From the NCBI GenBank assembly GCA_017354895.1, contig CP071497.1, positions 1,116,001 through 1,180,000 on the forward strand: a stretch of DNA of 64,000 nucleotides, read 5' to 3'. Positions 41,340 through 53,582 of this stretch are shown piece by piece. The notes beneath the pieces are model-generated. The model was not told the origin of the DNA and did no database searches. It was given only the letters and a program-made list of their open reading frames with translations. The position numbers and the translations under genes were made by a program. The DNA comes from Podospora comata (Eukaryota > Ascomycota > Sordariomycetes > Sordariales > Podosporaceae). The stretch's first letter is position 1, and each line of letters opens with the position of its first letter.

Positions 41340-44300
41340 ATGGACTCCAGTGAAGCCAGCCGAGAGGCGCCTCAAGGATCCAGCGCCGCTCTGGATGGAG
41401 TCTCTGGCATCGCTTTACCAAGACGAAGCGGCGCCATCAGACATGCCGCCGGTAGCCGGCCCATTCTTCCCACCTTGACACCTGGGGTGGGCAAAAACAC
41501 CTTTGTGGCAACGCCCATTCAAGAAACGCCAGCCGATGACGACCCAAGCAGACACTCGTGGGTCTCGTTCGTTTCAGCCAGCACAGCCAGGTCCTCTGCA
41601 GTGCCAAGCATCTTTTCTCAAAGATTCTCGACCTTCTCGGCCTCTACTCGGCAGTCAATTCGTCAGTCCTCGATCGAGTCTCCCATCTCAGCCATCAGCC
41701 CTTCGTACAAGAGGCAGGACAGCATCAAGGAAGAAAACCCCTACTTCTGCACCTTCTGCAGTGATTCCTTTGCAACAAAGGAGGAGTGGAGGCTGCACGA
41801 AAATGACTACCATGACAAGCGTGAGGTGTACGCCTGCAGCACCTGTTCTGCAGTGTTTCGACGGGCCGCTTCGCTCTGGGACCACGAGAGTGACGTGCAT
41901 GGAATTAAGCCCACAGATGAGCTTCCCCAACCAGCACGCTACTCTCCCTTACGAGCTGCCTGGGGTTGCGGCTTCTGCGCTGCCCTCTTCAGATCCCGTA
42001 CCGACTACCTTGACCACGTTGGGAATCATTACGACGAGGGCTCAGAGCGGGTGCAATGGCAGCACTCCCTTGTCATCAAGGCTTTGCTTCAGCAACCAAA
42101 GGTAGAAGAAGCATGGGTTGCCTTGGTGGCAGAGGAGGAGACAGCACACGGAGCAAAACTGCGCTTCATGTGGGACGAGGGCAATAGCGGCCGACTTCTC
42201 GATGCCGAAGAAGCTTCCACATTACAAGATGTCCTTGAGTTTTTCGGAAACAGTGCAATGATGGAAGCGGGGGAAGTTGCCCTCATGGCGTATGACCTTG
42301 CCCAAAAGCGGGTGGAAAGAGATGTGAGCAGGGATGTGAGCAGCGTGCTGCCGCAGCGTTATGCTCGACAGGACCCAGATGAGATTACAGAAGTCGATGC
42401 TATCTCACAACCTGAATCGTCATCCGCTAGTCCCCGAGAATTACCACGCTCGGTAGACGACATGTCTCTGGCCATGTCATCCAACCTTGACATCCCCTTT
42501 TCTTCAAATCTGGCCAAATCAAGCTTCTCATCACTGATTGCGGACAAGATTGCTCGAGAGTCTTCGGCACCAATGCCATCAGCAACCGTTGGAGACAGCA
42601 TTGCGAGACCCTCCTCAGTACCAGCTGTTCTTTCTAAAGCCCTCCCTGCTCCTAGCATCGTTCTTCGAAACGCAACAGCGCGAGGAAATCTTCGTCGCAT
42701 TGATAGCGGCCTTCCAAGGGCACCTACGACTCAGCCTGACCAGCGCCGAGGCAACACCCCACCACGCCCGAACCTGATTGCCAACAGAAATGGCATAGCA
42801 GTAATGAGCCCAACTCAAGATCCATCTACGACTAGTCACCTTCCCGCACATGTACTTGTTGCTCGAGCGAGCCCGCTATCCTCGATCCGCCCACACACAA
42901 GCTCCAGTACACTCTCAAGCCACGCAAAGGACAACGCCAAGTGGCTAGATGACAGCACGAGCGAGACAGTGTCGGAAGACAGCGTGTCGGACACTGACTC
43001 TTGGTTGGAACATGACGGTTTGTCTGCAGCAGCAAAGACATGGAAGTCGACCTTCAACCAAACAGTAGAGCTTGGAATGGGAGCACTTTGGACGCGCTAT
43101 AATCAGGACTGGAACGCTCTTATTGTGCAGTGTGTGGGCGAGGCAGGAAGAAGTAGCAGCTCCCCGCACTACCGCGACACGACGGGGAGGGTTCGAAAGG
43201 GGACCTCTTCCAGGCAAAACAAGAACCTGCGGCCTGGCGGGCGCTATCCAATCGATGATGAGGACGAGGACGATGACGACGGTGAGGGGCAGCGGCCTGG
43301 TTCATCGCTGTCTAAGCGAAGTTCTTTATCCACAAAAAGATTTGCATGCCCCTTCCGTAAGCATGATCCACACAAGTACAGCCTTCAGGAACATGAAGTG
43401 TGCGCCGTCAGGTCATGGGGAACCATCTCCAGACTCAAGTAGGTGGCTCTGGTCTCGAGACGGTGAGCAAAGGCTAACAAACTCTATCCAGAGAGCATCT
43501 TTATCGCCGTCACTACAAAATCCACTGCCAACGATGCAAGCAAATGTTTGGGGATTTCAAAGAATTGCAGGGCCATGAGATGTCACCACAGGGGTGTGAG
43601 ATCGTTCCCGGTCTGCCACCTTGCGATATTTCAACTCTCCAAGAAAAGCAACTGAAATCACGAAAACACAATGCCCGGCGAAAGACAGACGAGGAGAAGT
43701 GGGTAGAGATATACCAGCTTCTATTCCCTAACGAGGAAATACCATCGTCACCATGTGAGTGCATCCATCAGGATCCAACACTCGCCTAAAGGGAGGTTAG
43801 ATCGCTGATTTTGATGCCAGATCCCGAAGTCGCCGAAGATATGGGCCCAATACCATCCGAGGCCCAATCCAGCATGCACTTTCAGCACTTTCTTCTCCGC
43901 ACCTTGCCGAGCCTTTTTACGCAGACTGCGGAGGCGCAGTTTCAGCGACCGATTGCGCCACACGAAGCACTGAGGATGGACAGTATACCGAAAATCATTG
44001 AAGGGGCGCTTCAGAAGGCTTTCCTGGAATGGGAAGCCAGGGGCAATAATATTGTCTCTGCGGACCGTTCAGCTGTTTCAATGAGCTTTATACCCGAGAT
44101 CGTGCCTGAGATGGTACCTCTGAATATTCCATACAGCTATGCGCCCGCGTCGACCTACCAGACACCCCCAATGTCAGCCGCTCCCAGCGCCGACCATAGC
44201 TTCCTTTCTGGGAATCTCGGGGGCATGGGTGGATTCACGCCAGACACAAACGATGACGACTCTGGGTTCGTGGACAATAGTTTCCAGTTCCAGCCAGGGC

Positions 44301-44452
44301 CACCAGCCACCTATGCTGGGTTTGTACCTCAGTATGATACTAGTAGCGACTGGCAGACAGGCCTTGGGCTGATGAACGTCGGTGATACCGAAATGGGGTT
44401 TGGGAATAATATGAACGTGGGCGGTCACTATCCTGGGTTTTCACAGGGTTAA
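41340..44452 (+). CDS. C2H2 zinc-finger protein, probable transcription factor
   Basis: 997 residues from exons 41340-43438, 43492-43754 and 43821-44452. Three spaced C2H2 fingers lie at about 136-160 (CTFC...H..H), 162-187 (CSTC...H..H) and 203-228 (CGFC...H..H). A long Ser-rich linker follows. A second zinc-binding block (about 675-735) starts FACPFRKHDPHKY and continues HLYRRHYKIHCQRCKQMFGD, a pattern frequent in filamentous-fungal proteins annotated as C2H2 finger proteins. The C-terminal 210 residues are rich in Pro, Gly, Ser and Asn with acidic patches, like an activation domain. The joins restore ISRLKEHLYRRH and SSPYPEVAEDMG. Targets are unknown. Confidence 0.87.
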
Positions 44453-44751
44453 GTCTTGGACGGGTCGACTTATGTTACTGCCGTTGTAGAGAATCTAGCG
44501 CAAGCATTCTTTTACCCACCTCCCTACCTACCTCAAGAGTGATTTTACACCAGTTGACCAATCTAATCGCACTGATAAGCATCGCATTTGCTATACCCCT
44601 AACCCTCTTTTGGAACGAAACACCTGGCAGCAATCGACTCGGCCACCAATACACGGACTGACCTGACCATTCAAGCAAAAACACCACATCACAACGACGA
44701 TTAAATGAAGCACATCTTCTCTTCAACACCATCAAAACCTTCTCAGCAACC
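44453..44751. other. intergenic
   Basis: 299 bases between two plus-strand genes. Nothing seen. Confidence 0.5.
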
Positions 44752-46746
44752 ATGTCTCGCAAGCTCAAGTCGAGTCTTTCCGTGGCAGTCAAAGGCTGGT
44801 CAGTCGAAAGATACCAGATCTGCGGGTAAGAAACCCGCATAGTCGCAAGAATCGCGCCACTAATTCAATCAAACAGTGATCAACAACACAGTCTCAGCCG
44901 AGGTCGCCACGGTGTGCTTCGTGTACAAGACAAGCCGAGCAATGATTTTCGTATCTACCGACCAACAACGACTATGGGGCTGCAAATCAAGTGTCGGGTG
45001 ATATCACCGGGATTCCTTAACGCGATTATTTACTCCAAGGATGCGAGAGAACCGGGCAGCAGCAAGAGACCTTTTACAACCAATGCCAAGAGAGCGCACC
45101 AACTAGATGGGGAGCTAGACGAGCAAGCTGGTCCGACTCTCTTGCCCGAGCAACAAGATGTCGTCAACCATGCAGTTGCCGGTCACAACGTCTTCTTCAC
45201 GGGGTCTGCAGGATGCGGGAAGTCAACCGTTCTCCACGAAGTACGCAGGCGTCTCGAAGCCTTGGGAAAGATGGTTCATGTCGTGGCACCGACAGGGATC
45301 GTGGCTTTAGCCATCGGTGGTACTACGATCTGGTCTTTTGCTGGCTGGACACCAAATTCTAGCAGGAGATCCCTGAGGGAGCTCCGCAAGACAGCCAAAC
45401 TGCATGCAGTTACCAGGAAATGGTTGCTAACCGCAGATACCCTCATAATAGATGAGATTAGCATGATCGAGAACAACTTCTTTGAAAGATTCGACTTCCT
45501 GCTGAGGAACGTACGGAGTAGTCCCAAGCAACCAGCCCAGCCATTTGGTGGGATTCAGATCATCGTCACCGGAGACTTCTGCCAACTCCCGCCCGTAAAG
45601 CCCTTTGAACACTGCTTCAGTTGTGGAAGAGAAATCCAGACACTGAGAGAGGGTATCGAGGAGCAGCCACTCACCGCCAAGTTTTGCGCCCCTTGCAGAT
45701 TTCTCTTCAGAGAGGAAAACAAATTCGCCTTCAGCAGCACCGCCTGGCACCACTGCAAATTTAAAAACATCCATCTGAATACCATCCACCGCCAAAGAGA
45801 TCCGACTTTCATATCCATCCTCCAGAAATGCCGGCTTGGAATTCCATTTTCTACAGACGACGTCGCGGCGCTCACTCGTCCCAAACCGGGCGTTTCCCCT
45901 GACAATGCCGTCAAGATTTTCCCTCTCCGTGCCGACGTCAGGCAGGCCAACGAGAAGGCTTTCCAGGAACTCCAAACACCACCTATCACCTTTACATGCG
46001 GGGATTATTTTGGGCGTAACGAGGATTATTCTGGGCCTAGCGAGGATTATTCTGGGCCTAGCGAGGATTATTTTGGGCGTAGCGAGGAAGACTCCCTCAA
46101 ATACGGCAAGCGGCTTTCCGACGGAACGCTCAAGTGTCTCGACGACCACCGCTTCGAGAGAAAGCTCAGCTTGAAAAAAGGCATGCGTGTGGTCCTGCTC
46201 AGCAACTTGGATGTGGAAGCTGGTCTTTACAACGGCAGCCAAGGGAAGGTTGTAGGCTTCGAACCCTTAACTTTCCCAACCTACCTCGGCCAAGTCAGGG
46301 GAGAGTACGCCACACTCAGAGAGAAACTCATCAGCGATTTCGCCTCGGCACACGCGGAAGAAATGAGACGGTACGGCCTAGGCTGGCCCATTGTCGAGTT
46401 TGATAATGGACACACGGAGACTATCTATGCTGAGTGCAATGTGCATGCGGTTGGGTATGAGCCTCCTTACTGGCTGGCGTGCCGGACGCAGATACCGGTC
46501 ACGGCGGGGTATGCGTTGACCATTCACAAGGCGCAGGGGATGACTTTGGAGAAGGTTATTGTGGACCTCTCGAAGGTGTTTGAGGAGAGGCAGATTTATG
46601 TGGCGCTTTCGAGGGTCAAGGCGCTGGAGGGGTTGCAGGTGGTGGGGTTGACGAGTGAGAGGGGGGGATGGGGTGATGTTGAGGGGGCTGAGAAGGTGAG
46701 GAGGTTTTTGAGAGAGACGTTTGGGGATGAGGTGGTGACATACTGA
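44752..46746 (+). CDS. pif1: PIF1-family DNA helicase
   Basis: Superfamily 1B 5'-to-3' helicase acting in telomere, rDNA or mitochondrial DNA maintenance. The open frame from 44877 has no ATG before 44971; an intron with GTAAGA donor, CTAAT branch and ACAG acceptor (44826-44876) joins it to ATG 44752, giving 647 residues. The new N-terminus is basic and serine-rich with no acidic residue until position 19, like a mitochondrial presequence. Walker A GSAGCGKST is near residue 133, Walker B LIIDEISM near 214, then GDFCQLPPV and the C-terminal HKAQGMTLEKVIVDLSK and YVALSRV motifs. A pair of CxxC elements (CFSCG, CAPC) interrupts the helicase core, and a four-copy GDYFGR/EDYSGPS repeat (about 401-428) sits between the helicase lobes. 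It is shorter than yeast Pif1 (859 residues). Confidence 0.92.
46003..46086 (+). repeat. four-copy 21-base tandem repeat in PIF1 gene
   Basis: Four uninterrupted 21-base units, each encoding seven residues (DYFGRNE / DYSGPSE / DYSGPSE / DYFGRSE). The two inner copies are identical and the two outer copies resemble each other. The unit length keeps the frame. Confidence 0.97.
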
Positions 46747-47301
46747 CTGGACAGTTGGTGTAAATGTGATGGAGTTTGAGCAGGTACCGAGCAATGTACC
46801 TGAAGTGTAGAGTACATGTCGGTTTAGATGTTGTGGAAATTCGACAAGATATCACAGTATCTATGAAAGTGTGGTCTGAGTGGGATAGCTCCGACAGTGT
46901 CAGGTGTCAAGATTATAAAGTGTCTCGTTATTTACAAGAAGATAACAGATTGCAGTGAACTCCAATGGACGTAATGTTCGAGAATCTGCGATGAAAAAGA
47001 TGACATAACCTGGGTACCTATAACAGAGTATAGGTAGACTGGACTCCATCAACCGGTCATCAAATACTCATCAATACTCTTCGTCATCACAGGCAAGCAA
47101 GCTTTCAGTGTTATTCTAACAATGGTATGATTCAAGGCCGAGAAATATGATGCAGCAAATAAGCTAGGCGCAAATCGAAGATATTGGCAAGAAAGCTTAA
47201 GCTGCGCATTCTTATGAACCTAAACGAAAGCGAGCGACAACAGCCCATTTTCTTTCCCTCTTTTCTTCTTGGCAGCCTCAACAAAGAAGACAGTCAGCCA
47301 C
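46747..47301. other. convergent intergenic region
   Basis: 555 bases between the helicase and DUF1996 stops. Nothing seen. Confidence 0.5.
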
Positions 47302-48507
47302 TCAGGCACCAACACCAGGGAGAGCGGAAAGCCCTATTGTCACTCCAGTCAGCACACATTCACACTTCAACATCATCGTCAACCAGGGTCAAACTCACAG
47401 CTGTCATAATCCTCCTTCGCGTTCGGCTTGACGGCGCACCGTCTAGCGTTGTCCAAGCTCTGCGTCCTCAAGTTGGCGCAGCTGGCGCCGAAGCAGCCAG
47501 AGGTGTCCATCGCCCTCTGCAAGCTGTCGTCCTTCCAGCCAAAGACGTAATCGGCGTGCTGGCCGAGACCGGTAGGGTCGCCGGTGGAGAGGACGAAGGG
47601 CTGGGAGCCGTCGGCGGGCCAGTCGGCGCGGTTGGCGAACTTGGAGGTGTCCCAGAAGACCTCGTACATGAGCTGGGGGATGCGGACGGGGTGGGAGGCG
47701 GGGCAGTTGCCGCCGAGAGAGAGGAAGTCGGCTGGGCCGGAGGTGGGGTAGGCTACGTGGTCTTGGTGGTTGGGGGTGTCACTGAGGAGATGTTAGATGC
47801 GTTCAATATGGTTGTGAAGACAAAGGGACATACAGGTTCTTGCCATCCCAGCAGGTGGGGAAGTGGATGTTGGAGCGGATGCCACCGGGGCAGGGCTTGG
47901 TGGGGAAGGCCTCGGTGTCATAGTTGTTGTCCATGCAAGGAGCACCAACATCACCCTGGTGGTTGGGGCCGGAGTAGCATCTGAAGCAGTTTTGACGACG
48001 GAGCTTCTGGTCGGGGCGGGAGCGGACGTTGGGGTCACCGACGAGCATGCGGAAGCCGGGCTTGAAGGCCGTGATGCGGCCGGGCTGGGCCGAAACGTAG
48101 TAGATCAAAATACCGCCGTTGATCTGGGTTGAGAATCTGTCGTTGAACTGCAATGGGGCAGAGAACTGGGGGACACGCTTGTAGGACCCGTTGCGGGCCT
48201 TGAAGTAGAGGTTGGCGGTCCAGTAGTTGGAGAAATCGTCCGCGAAGGAGCACGTTGTGCAGGTGGAGTGCTGGGCGATATCGTCGGTGGGCATGGTGGC
48301 GTTGAAGGCGTTACCACCAATAATTTGGTGGATGTGAGGCGAGGGGATCTGGCCGGGGTTGACAAGGGGGTCGATGCGGTCGATGACGAGCTGGGTGCAG
48401 CCGAATCGAAGCATGGTCAGACCGCCAGGGCCACCGAACTGGGGGTTGGGGCTGGCCTTGGGGGCCGCCTCGGCCAGAGCCGCAAGGAAGAGCGACGTCC
48501 AAAGCAT
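47302..48507 (-). CDS. secreted DUF1996 protein
   Basis: Extracellular protein of the DUF1996 family, common in fungal secretomes, of unknown biochemical function. Three exons on the minus strand: 47834-48507, 47399-47781 and a short last exon, 47302-47333; 362 residues. The last intron (GTGAGT donor, AATAG acceptor) converts the apparent CEFDPG end into SWLSALPGVGA, matching the W-L-x-A-L-P-G ending I expect in the family. The signal peptide is MLWTSLFLAALAEAAP. Family hallmarks visible are PSPHIHQIIGGNAF, NGGILIYYV, FPTCWDGKNLDTPNHQDHVAYP and CP..HPVRIPQ. The frame is open upstream of ATG 48507, but only this start gives a signal peptide. A TATA-like box lies about 145 bases upstream. Confidence 0.9.
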
Positions 48508-51500
48508 CTTTGCTTTCCTCCTTGGTCTTGATCTGTGTCTGACAACAGCAGCCTTTGCTGGGAACGATGGGAAAGAGATGGTGACTGTGGAACAGTTGCT
48601 GAACCAGAACTTCAACCAGTAACGATGATGATGGTCGTTCGGGGGATCACGTTTATATCTATTTTCTTGGGCTTTCTTTGGAGCCGCCAAAACGTGGTAT
48701 TCTCCATTTCTTCCAAGATTGTTCCATTCGGAAGCAACTGCCGTCGTACCAGACGGACTGGGTGAAATGCCGAGCACATGGCAGCCATCTGGCCGCCAGT
48801 ACGGGGTCGATATTGAAGGCGACAATATCCAAATAGATTTGGCGGGTGATAGAAACCTTTTCGGCGGCAATCCTCCCTTGATCGCGTTGCGTGTGGGGTC
48901 AATAAACAAGGTACCCCTTTTAGTGGTGGTTTTGGCATCTGACCAATTGGAGGGTACGGAACCGACGTCATCCAGGGTGGTCTCTCCTGATCAGGCTGAG
49001 TATGCGGCAGATTTGTGATAGGACAGCCAGTTCATATACAAGGAGCGTCTATACAATGACTGGGCAGGCAAGTTCTAGGAGTTGCCGCATTGGGCAAAGA
49101 GAGACAAGTCTCGATGCAAAAGAGTGGGAAGGCCAAGAGACCGAAACATGACAGGAGCTGGGGTAAATAGATGAAAGCCATGTGGTATGTCACACACAGA
49201 CCTTGACTTCGGCGGCTGTGATGCCCACGTTGCCACTGCGGCAACGGGCACACATGAGTAGCGAGGACTACAGAGGTTTGTGGTTGGAAGGATAAATTCT
49301 ACCGTCCAGCGAAACGCTACAGCAAAACGTGGCATCCCATCGGGCGGCCCGAAAAGAAGAGGAGGGATCAACCTGGGTAGATGGGAAGGTGAAAAAGGTG
49401 GGAAGCATTGGTGTGATGTGATGCTATGCTGGATGTGGGATACCGGGTCCAGCGAGTTGGGCGGTTGAATGGGTCCCGGTGGCTTTTTCTGTTGTCCGTT
49501 TATTGTGTAGCACACACACATTTGTCTAGTGTAAACTGAACCAAATGATCTCCAGACTCTGATCTTGATCGTAAGAGGGATGCCGAGATCGCTGTGGTCA
49601 GTGTACGGTCAACAATCTCTGCCAGCCTGGTTTCAGCCCGCTCATGTTAATGTTGGGCCGCTGTCTGCCAAGTGTTTTGCTTTCTGACATGCCAGCGGCA
49701 GTCGTGAATAGCAGGCATCACGAAATCTAGAATGTTCGTCTCGGCCCAACATTGCTCAAATATATTGCCGTCGAGACCTTCACGTGAACTCAGAAGGCGT
49801 TGATCCAGTCGATTTGTCAGGAGACGCCAACTCTGGTGGTCTTTAGTGTGATGTTGATATCATCCGTGCTCTTTAGATTGAACACCTGAGAGGTGTTGGA
49901 GAGACTGATGTTGACTCTGGAGTCTTCCAAGACGGTCTGAATGCCACCCGAGCATGAGCACGAGAGCGCGCAGATGTCCTCGCAATGTATTTTCGGCTGT
50001 CTTTTCCGAGTGTTCTCCTTCGTGATCTCGCTTCAAGAGAAACCGAACCTTTCCCTGCAAAGCAAAGCAACTGATCGCTCAACCTGGTCACCATTTCGTG
50101 CTTGCTTGCATCGCTAGCCGTTGACGAGGCCCTTGGTGTTTTGTGCCTCTTGCCGAACTCCGGTTTCGAGGCTGCCGTCCTTTTACCTGTCTCCCAGTCT
50201 TTGGTCCTGTGAATATTCGTGCCCTCGATCTCTATGACTCTGTTAGTCCAAGCCCAAAACTGCGAGATGACCAACGGACAAAGCTCAAGGTAAGGTTGGG
50301 CAGCCCCTTCGCCTAATGGGTTTCACCATTCCTGCCATGAAAATTTGATACCCATAAAGACTTTGTCACTGATCCAAAATCCCAACATCAGCCTTCACCT
50401 CTCCGTCAGAAAACCACTTAACTCACATACCAAACACTCCACGTGTTCACGCCCTTTTCCTTCCATTCGTAAAAACCGTTGTGTACAGTCACATTTGGGT
50501 TATGGATGTGCGAAACCCCAGAAGACATATTGCTTAATATGTTCAAGTCGTAATGCCAAACCGGGACAAGTGGTCCAGTGCAACCCCTCACCTCACCCTC
50601 GGAAGAAGACCACTCGTGATCATCAAACGCGGTAACCGTTGTCTTGGCGACAACCCTAACCCTTCTCCTGGCTCGCCCCTTTTCACCCCCTGAGTGCCCA
50701 GGCCTCGGACTTGAACTCGGAGGCGCTGTTGCAAATTGGGAAAGCATGCAGTTTTGCTGGTTGAGTTTGAGTCTTAACAATTGCCTTACCGTCAGCCTCT
50801 CTGCAGTCGTGATACAAGCCACATTCATGGTTGCATTCAGCAAGGCTGCGCCTCAATGAGATGTGATGAGGGGGAGAGGCCGCCGGGGTTGGACCGGATA
50901 AATGCACGGGTTATTCCGCGCCATTTGAGATCAACGTTTATGCCAGGATTGAGATGGGCGCATAACCTGTGATATTATTCAAGATTTGTGAAACATAATT
51001 CTGGAAGTTGTCGAGTCTCTGCGTCAGACAGGGCAATAACAAGCTGCTGGTTATCATCATGGGGCATCTTTCCACCATTGTATGCTCAGTTTCCCCTCAC
51101 TTACCTATCTTAGTGACTTCTGATCATGCTTACATTCCCACAGGGGCAGACCATCAAAGATGTCACAGACAAATTTATGATGTTGATCGTGGGTGCAACC
51201 GGTAGGGCTTTACTCAGTGAAATCAATCTCTCAACCCCTTTACTAAGACTACCGCAAAGCGGCAAGCCGAGCCTCTCACGGCGACGGTGTTGACTGCGTA
51301 CCGTACGACCCCAATGGTCCACCACCAAAGAAGGGGGCCGTGAAAGATGTTCAAGTTGCGGAGGAACATATCGGATCAAATGGCAAGGCTAAAGTCAAAT
51401 GGTACGAGTAGTAGTAGATCTTAAATCCAGCTAACAATGATAATAACATGAAGCTTCATGAAAAGAGTGTCTGAAAAAGTTGGCAAAAGAAGAAAGTTTT

Positions 51501-51569
51501 CCATCATCCTCCTCCACCCACCTCAGCCATTCCAAAATCCAATACCTTCCCGCCACTCATGATCCCAAT
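48508..51569. other. 3-kb gene-poor region
   Basis: Apart from the DUF1996 promoter I find no supportable gene. Minus-strand frames at 49075-49521, 49873-50274 and 50418-50843 have chance-like composition and no splice context. Confidence 0.45.
48652..48657 (-). promoter_or_regulatory. TATA-like box (TATAAA)
   Basis: TATAAA on the minus strand about 145 bases before the DUF1996 start codon. Confidence 0.45.
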
Positions 51570-51911
51570 CTAGCACCGCACCTGCGTAACAAAAGCCCCA
51601 TTGTAATTCACCTGCCTATTGGGAACAATAGCAGCGCCCACGGCAGTATTCCCGTTGAAAGCCTGGCAACGGGCGTTACTCGGTCCGCTGACGATAAGGG
51701 CCGAGAAGAGGGGGCCATTGCGGTTGAAGACGCCGCCTCCGGCGCGGATCTCGCGCTGGATAAAAGTGGTTTGGCGCTCGATCTCGAACTGGACCCGGAC
51801 GACGGATTGGCGGGCCTCGAGGGCGGGCTCAATCTCGGCCGCTGGGGCGGGAGCGGGAGCCGCGGTGGCGAGGGTAATGAGGAGGGTGGTGAGGAGGTTT
51901 TTGAGCTGCAT
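51570..51911 (-). CDS. small secreted protein, effector-like
   Basis: Single exon, 113 residues, start at ATG 51911 after a purine/pyrimidine leader. The signal peptide is MQLKNLLTTLLITLATAAPA, followed by an APAPAAE propeptide-like stretch ending in EAR, which may be a Kex2-like processing context. The mature part begins about QSVVRVQFEIERQTTFIQRE and contains two cysteines near the end (ARCQAFNG and VTQVRC), enough for one disulfide. I recall similar short secreted proteins in other sordariomycetes but know no function. A TATATAA box lies 120 bases upstream, and the gene stands alone in a gene-poor tract, both common for effectors. Confidence 0.75.
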   Translation of the reverse strand: MQLKNLLTTLLITLATAAPAPAPAAEIEPALEARQSVVRVQFEIERQTTFIQREIRAGGGVFNRNGPLFSALIVSGPSNARCQAFNGNTAVGAAIVPNRQVNYNGAFVTQVRC

Positions 51912-53246
51912 TTTGATAGTTGGAGGTGGTAGTTTGGTTGGCTGGGTTACGGAAGTTGGAAGAGGATGTTGACAGGAATAGTGATGGTGGTGAGGATGAA
52001 GGGAGGGTTGAGTACAAGTCGATGGTGAGTTATATACTTGCCATCCAGATTGTGCTCGGCAAGACATTTTTAGGATGCTATACGAGTCGTACTAAGAGGC
52101 TGTTGACACATGTAGACATCGCCTCATCACCGGAAGAGGAAGGACCCGAGCTTGTGTCATTGTCGTTGGCTCTCGTTGGGTAACCGGTTCGACGTGAATA
52201 GCATCAAGACCTTACGCGTCGTCGGAGTAGACACTAGCAAACAATGATGACAAGCATCCTTTTGGCAGTGTCTATAAGGTAGGTGGTCTCGATCATGATT
52301 CGCCAGTGACCATGATTCGCAAGAGGACACAAGAGAGCATGTTAATCTGAGGTCAGACCAACAGTCATGGTGTTGGTGCTGGTCGTCGTCAAAACTATTG
52401 CAATAGGCTTACCGTGCTATATTGGACCCAGAGTTTAGCTCCTGACAAAACAGTCCCTAATTTTCGTTGCGCTTCCAGACAACCTATTAACAGATGACGC
52501 CACCTAAACTCGACCTGTCATATTCTCATTTTCTAGTTATGGTGGGTATTTTAGCTGCTATAAGATGGAGCCTTGCATCTCTTCGGTCAACCTTCGGAGA
52601 GAAAGTGGCTCGTTGTCAGACAACATGTCAGCTCCACTCTAAACTTGGCATCATTGCATTCCCTTGTGGCCTCGGATGGTAAGCACTCCGCATTCCGTCA
52701 TCCTTCTTGTGACACAGTGCCAGACAGTTCATAATGGGGGCCAGAGGCAAAATAAATAAGGCATCCACCCATGGCACCTACCTGGTAGTGAAACAACCGA
52801 AACCGGCAGTAAGGAACGGCTTGACTGGATGAAGCAATCGCAGAGAGTATCAGGCTTCTCAACCAAATATCTGAACATGTAATCTAGAGCATAGATACTT
52901 GGGCTTTTGCTAAGACAATTTTCACCCGCTCTCGTAACATATTCTGGATGTGTCGTCAATTCAATAGATATGCGCTGATCTCAGATTCCAGCTCTGTGGT
53001 TACACGGCAGCTGACTACCAAGCACCTCAAATGGAAGTAGCATACCTCCGTAAGGCGCTAACCTTGAGTGAAAACTTTGTGCGGTCACTATTCAGAGCAG
53101 AAACCCACCAGGTAAACACTTCAGAACGAGGCGTGATAGGCATGATAAGGGACCCTTGTTTCTCAAAACATTATCACTTTTAGCACTGGCCCTAATGGAG
53201 GCGAGGCATAGTACTGTTTAGGTAGGTAAGATAAGCAAGAAGTCTG
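51912..53246. other. gene-poor region
   Basis: 1.3 kb without a supportable gene, apart from the TATA box near 52030. Confidence 0.45.
52030..52036 (-). promoter_or_regulatory. TATA box (TATATAA) of small secreted protein gene
   Basis: TATATAA on the minus strand, about 120 bases before ATG 51911. Confidence 0.5.
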
Positions 53247-53254
53247 TCCAGGCA
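53247..53254 (+). repeat. 8-base target site duplication, left (TCCAGGCA)
   Basis: Directly abuts the left end of the MITE and is identical to the copy at 53583-53590. Confidence 0.9.
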
Positions 53255-53582
53255 CAGGGTAGTCGATGAGCCAAGTCGGCCAAATTTTTGCGTGAGCCAA
53301 ATTAAGCCCGGGGTAGGCTCGATTTGCCGACTTACAAAAGCGTGTAAGGTCTTTTATTCTAGTACAAATACTGATAATAGTTAGCTTTATAGTGGTGAAG
53401 GTATTAATTTAGCCCCTGTATGTTGCCAAGAATCGGGCCGGAAAAACTACCGGAAGGTTTACAAGCCTGTGAGCCAAGTCAAGCCGGGAAGGACCTCAAG
53501 TTAAGTTCAGGTCCTGGGCCGCAAGTCAAGTCAAGTCAAGCCAAAGGCTGGCTTGACTGGGCTTGGCTCATCGACCACCCTG
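53255..53582 (+). mobile_element. hAT-type MITE (non-autonomous DNA transposon)
   Basis: A 328-base element bounded by terminal inverted repeats: the left end CAGGGTAGTCGATGAGCCAA matches the reverse complement of the right end over 21 bases with one mismatch. It is flanked by perfect 8-base direct repeats TCCAGGCA. CAGGG-type ends plus 8-base target duplications are hallmarks of the hAT superfamily. No coding capacity is seen, so it would need a transposase from elsewhere. The interior holds several GTCAAGCC / GAGCCAAG-like motifs in both orientations near the ends, as expected for subterminal transposase-binding repeats. The identical target duplications suggest a fairly recent insertion. 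Confidence 0.9.

Noticed and set aside
49075-50843. Three minus-strand frames of 133-148 codons
   Set aside because: No start context, splice structure or family resemblance; composition fits chance frames in GC-balanced DNA.
53255-53582. 62-codon plus-strand frame at 53420-53611 as a gene
   Set aside because: It lies almost wholly inside the MITE and runs over its right end.
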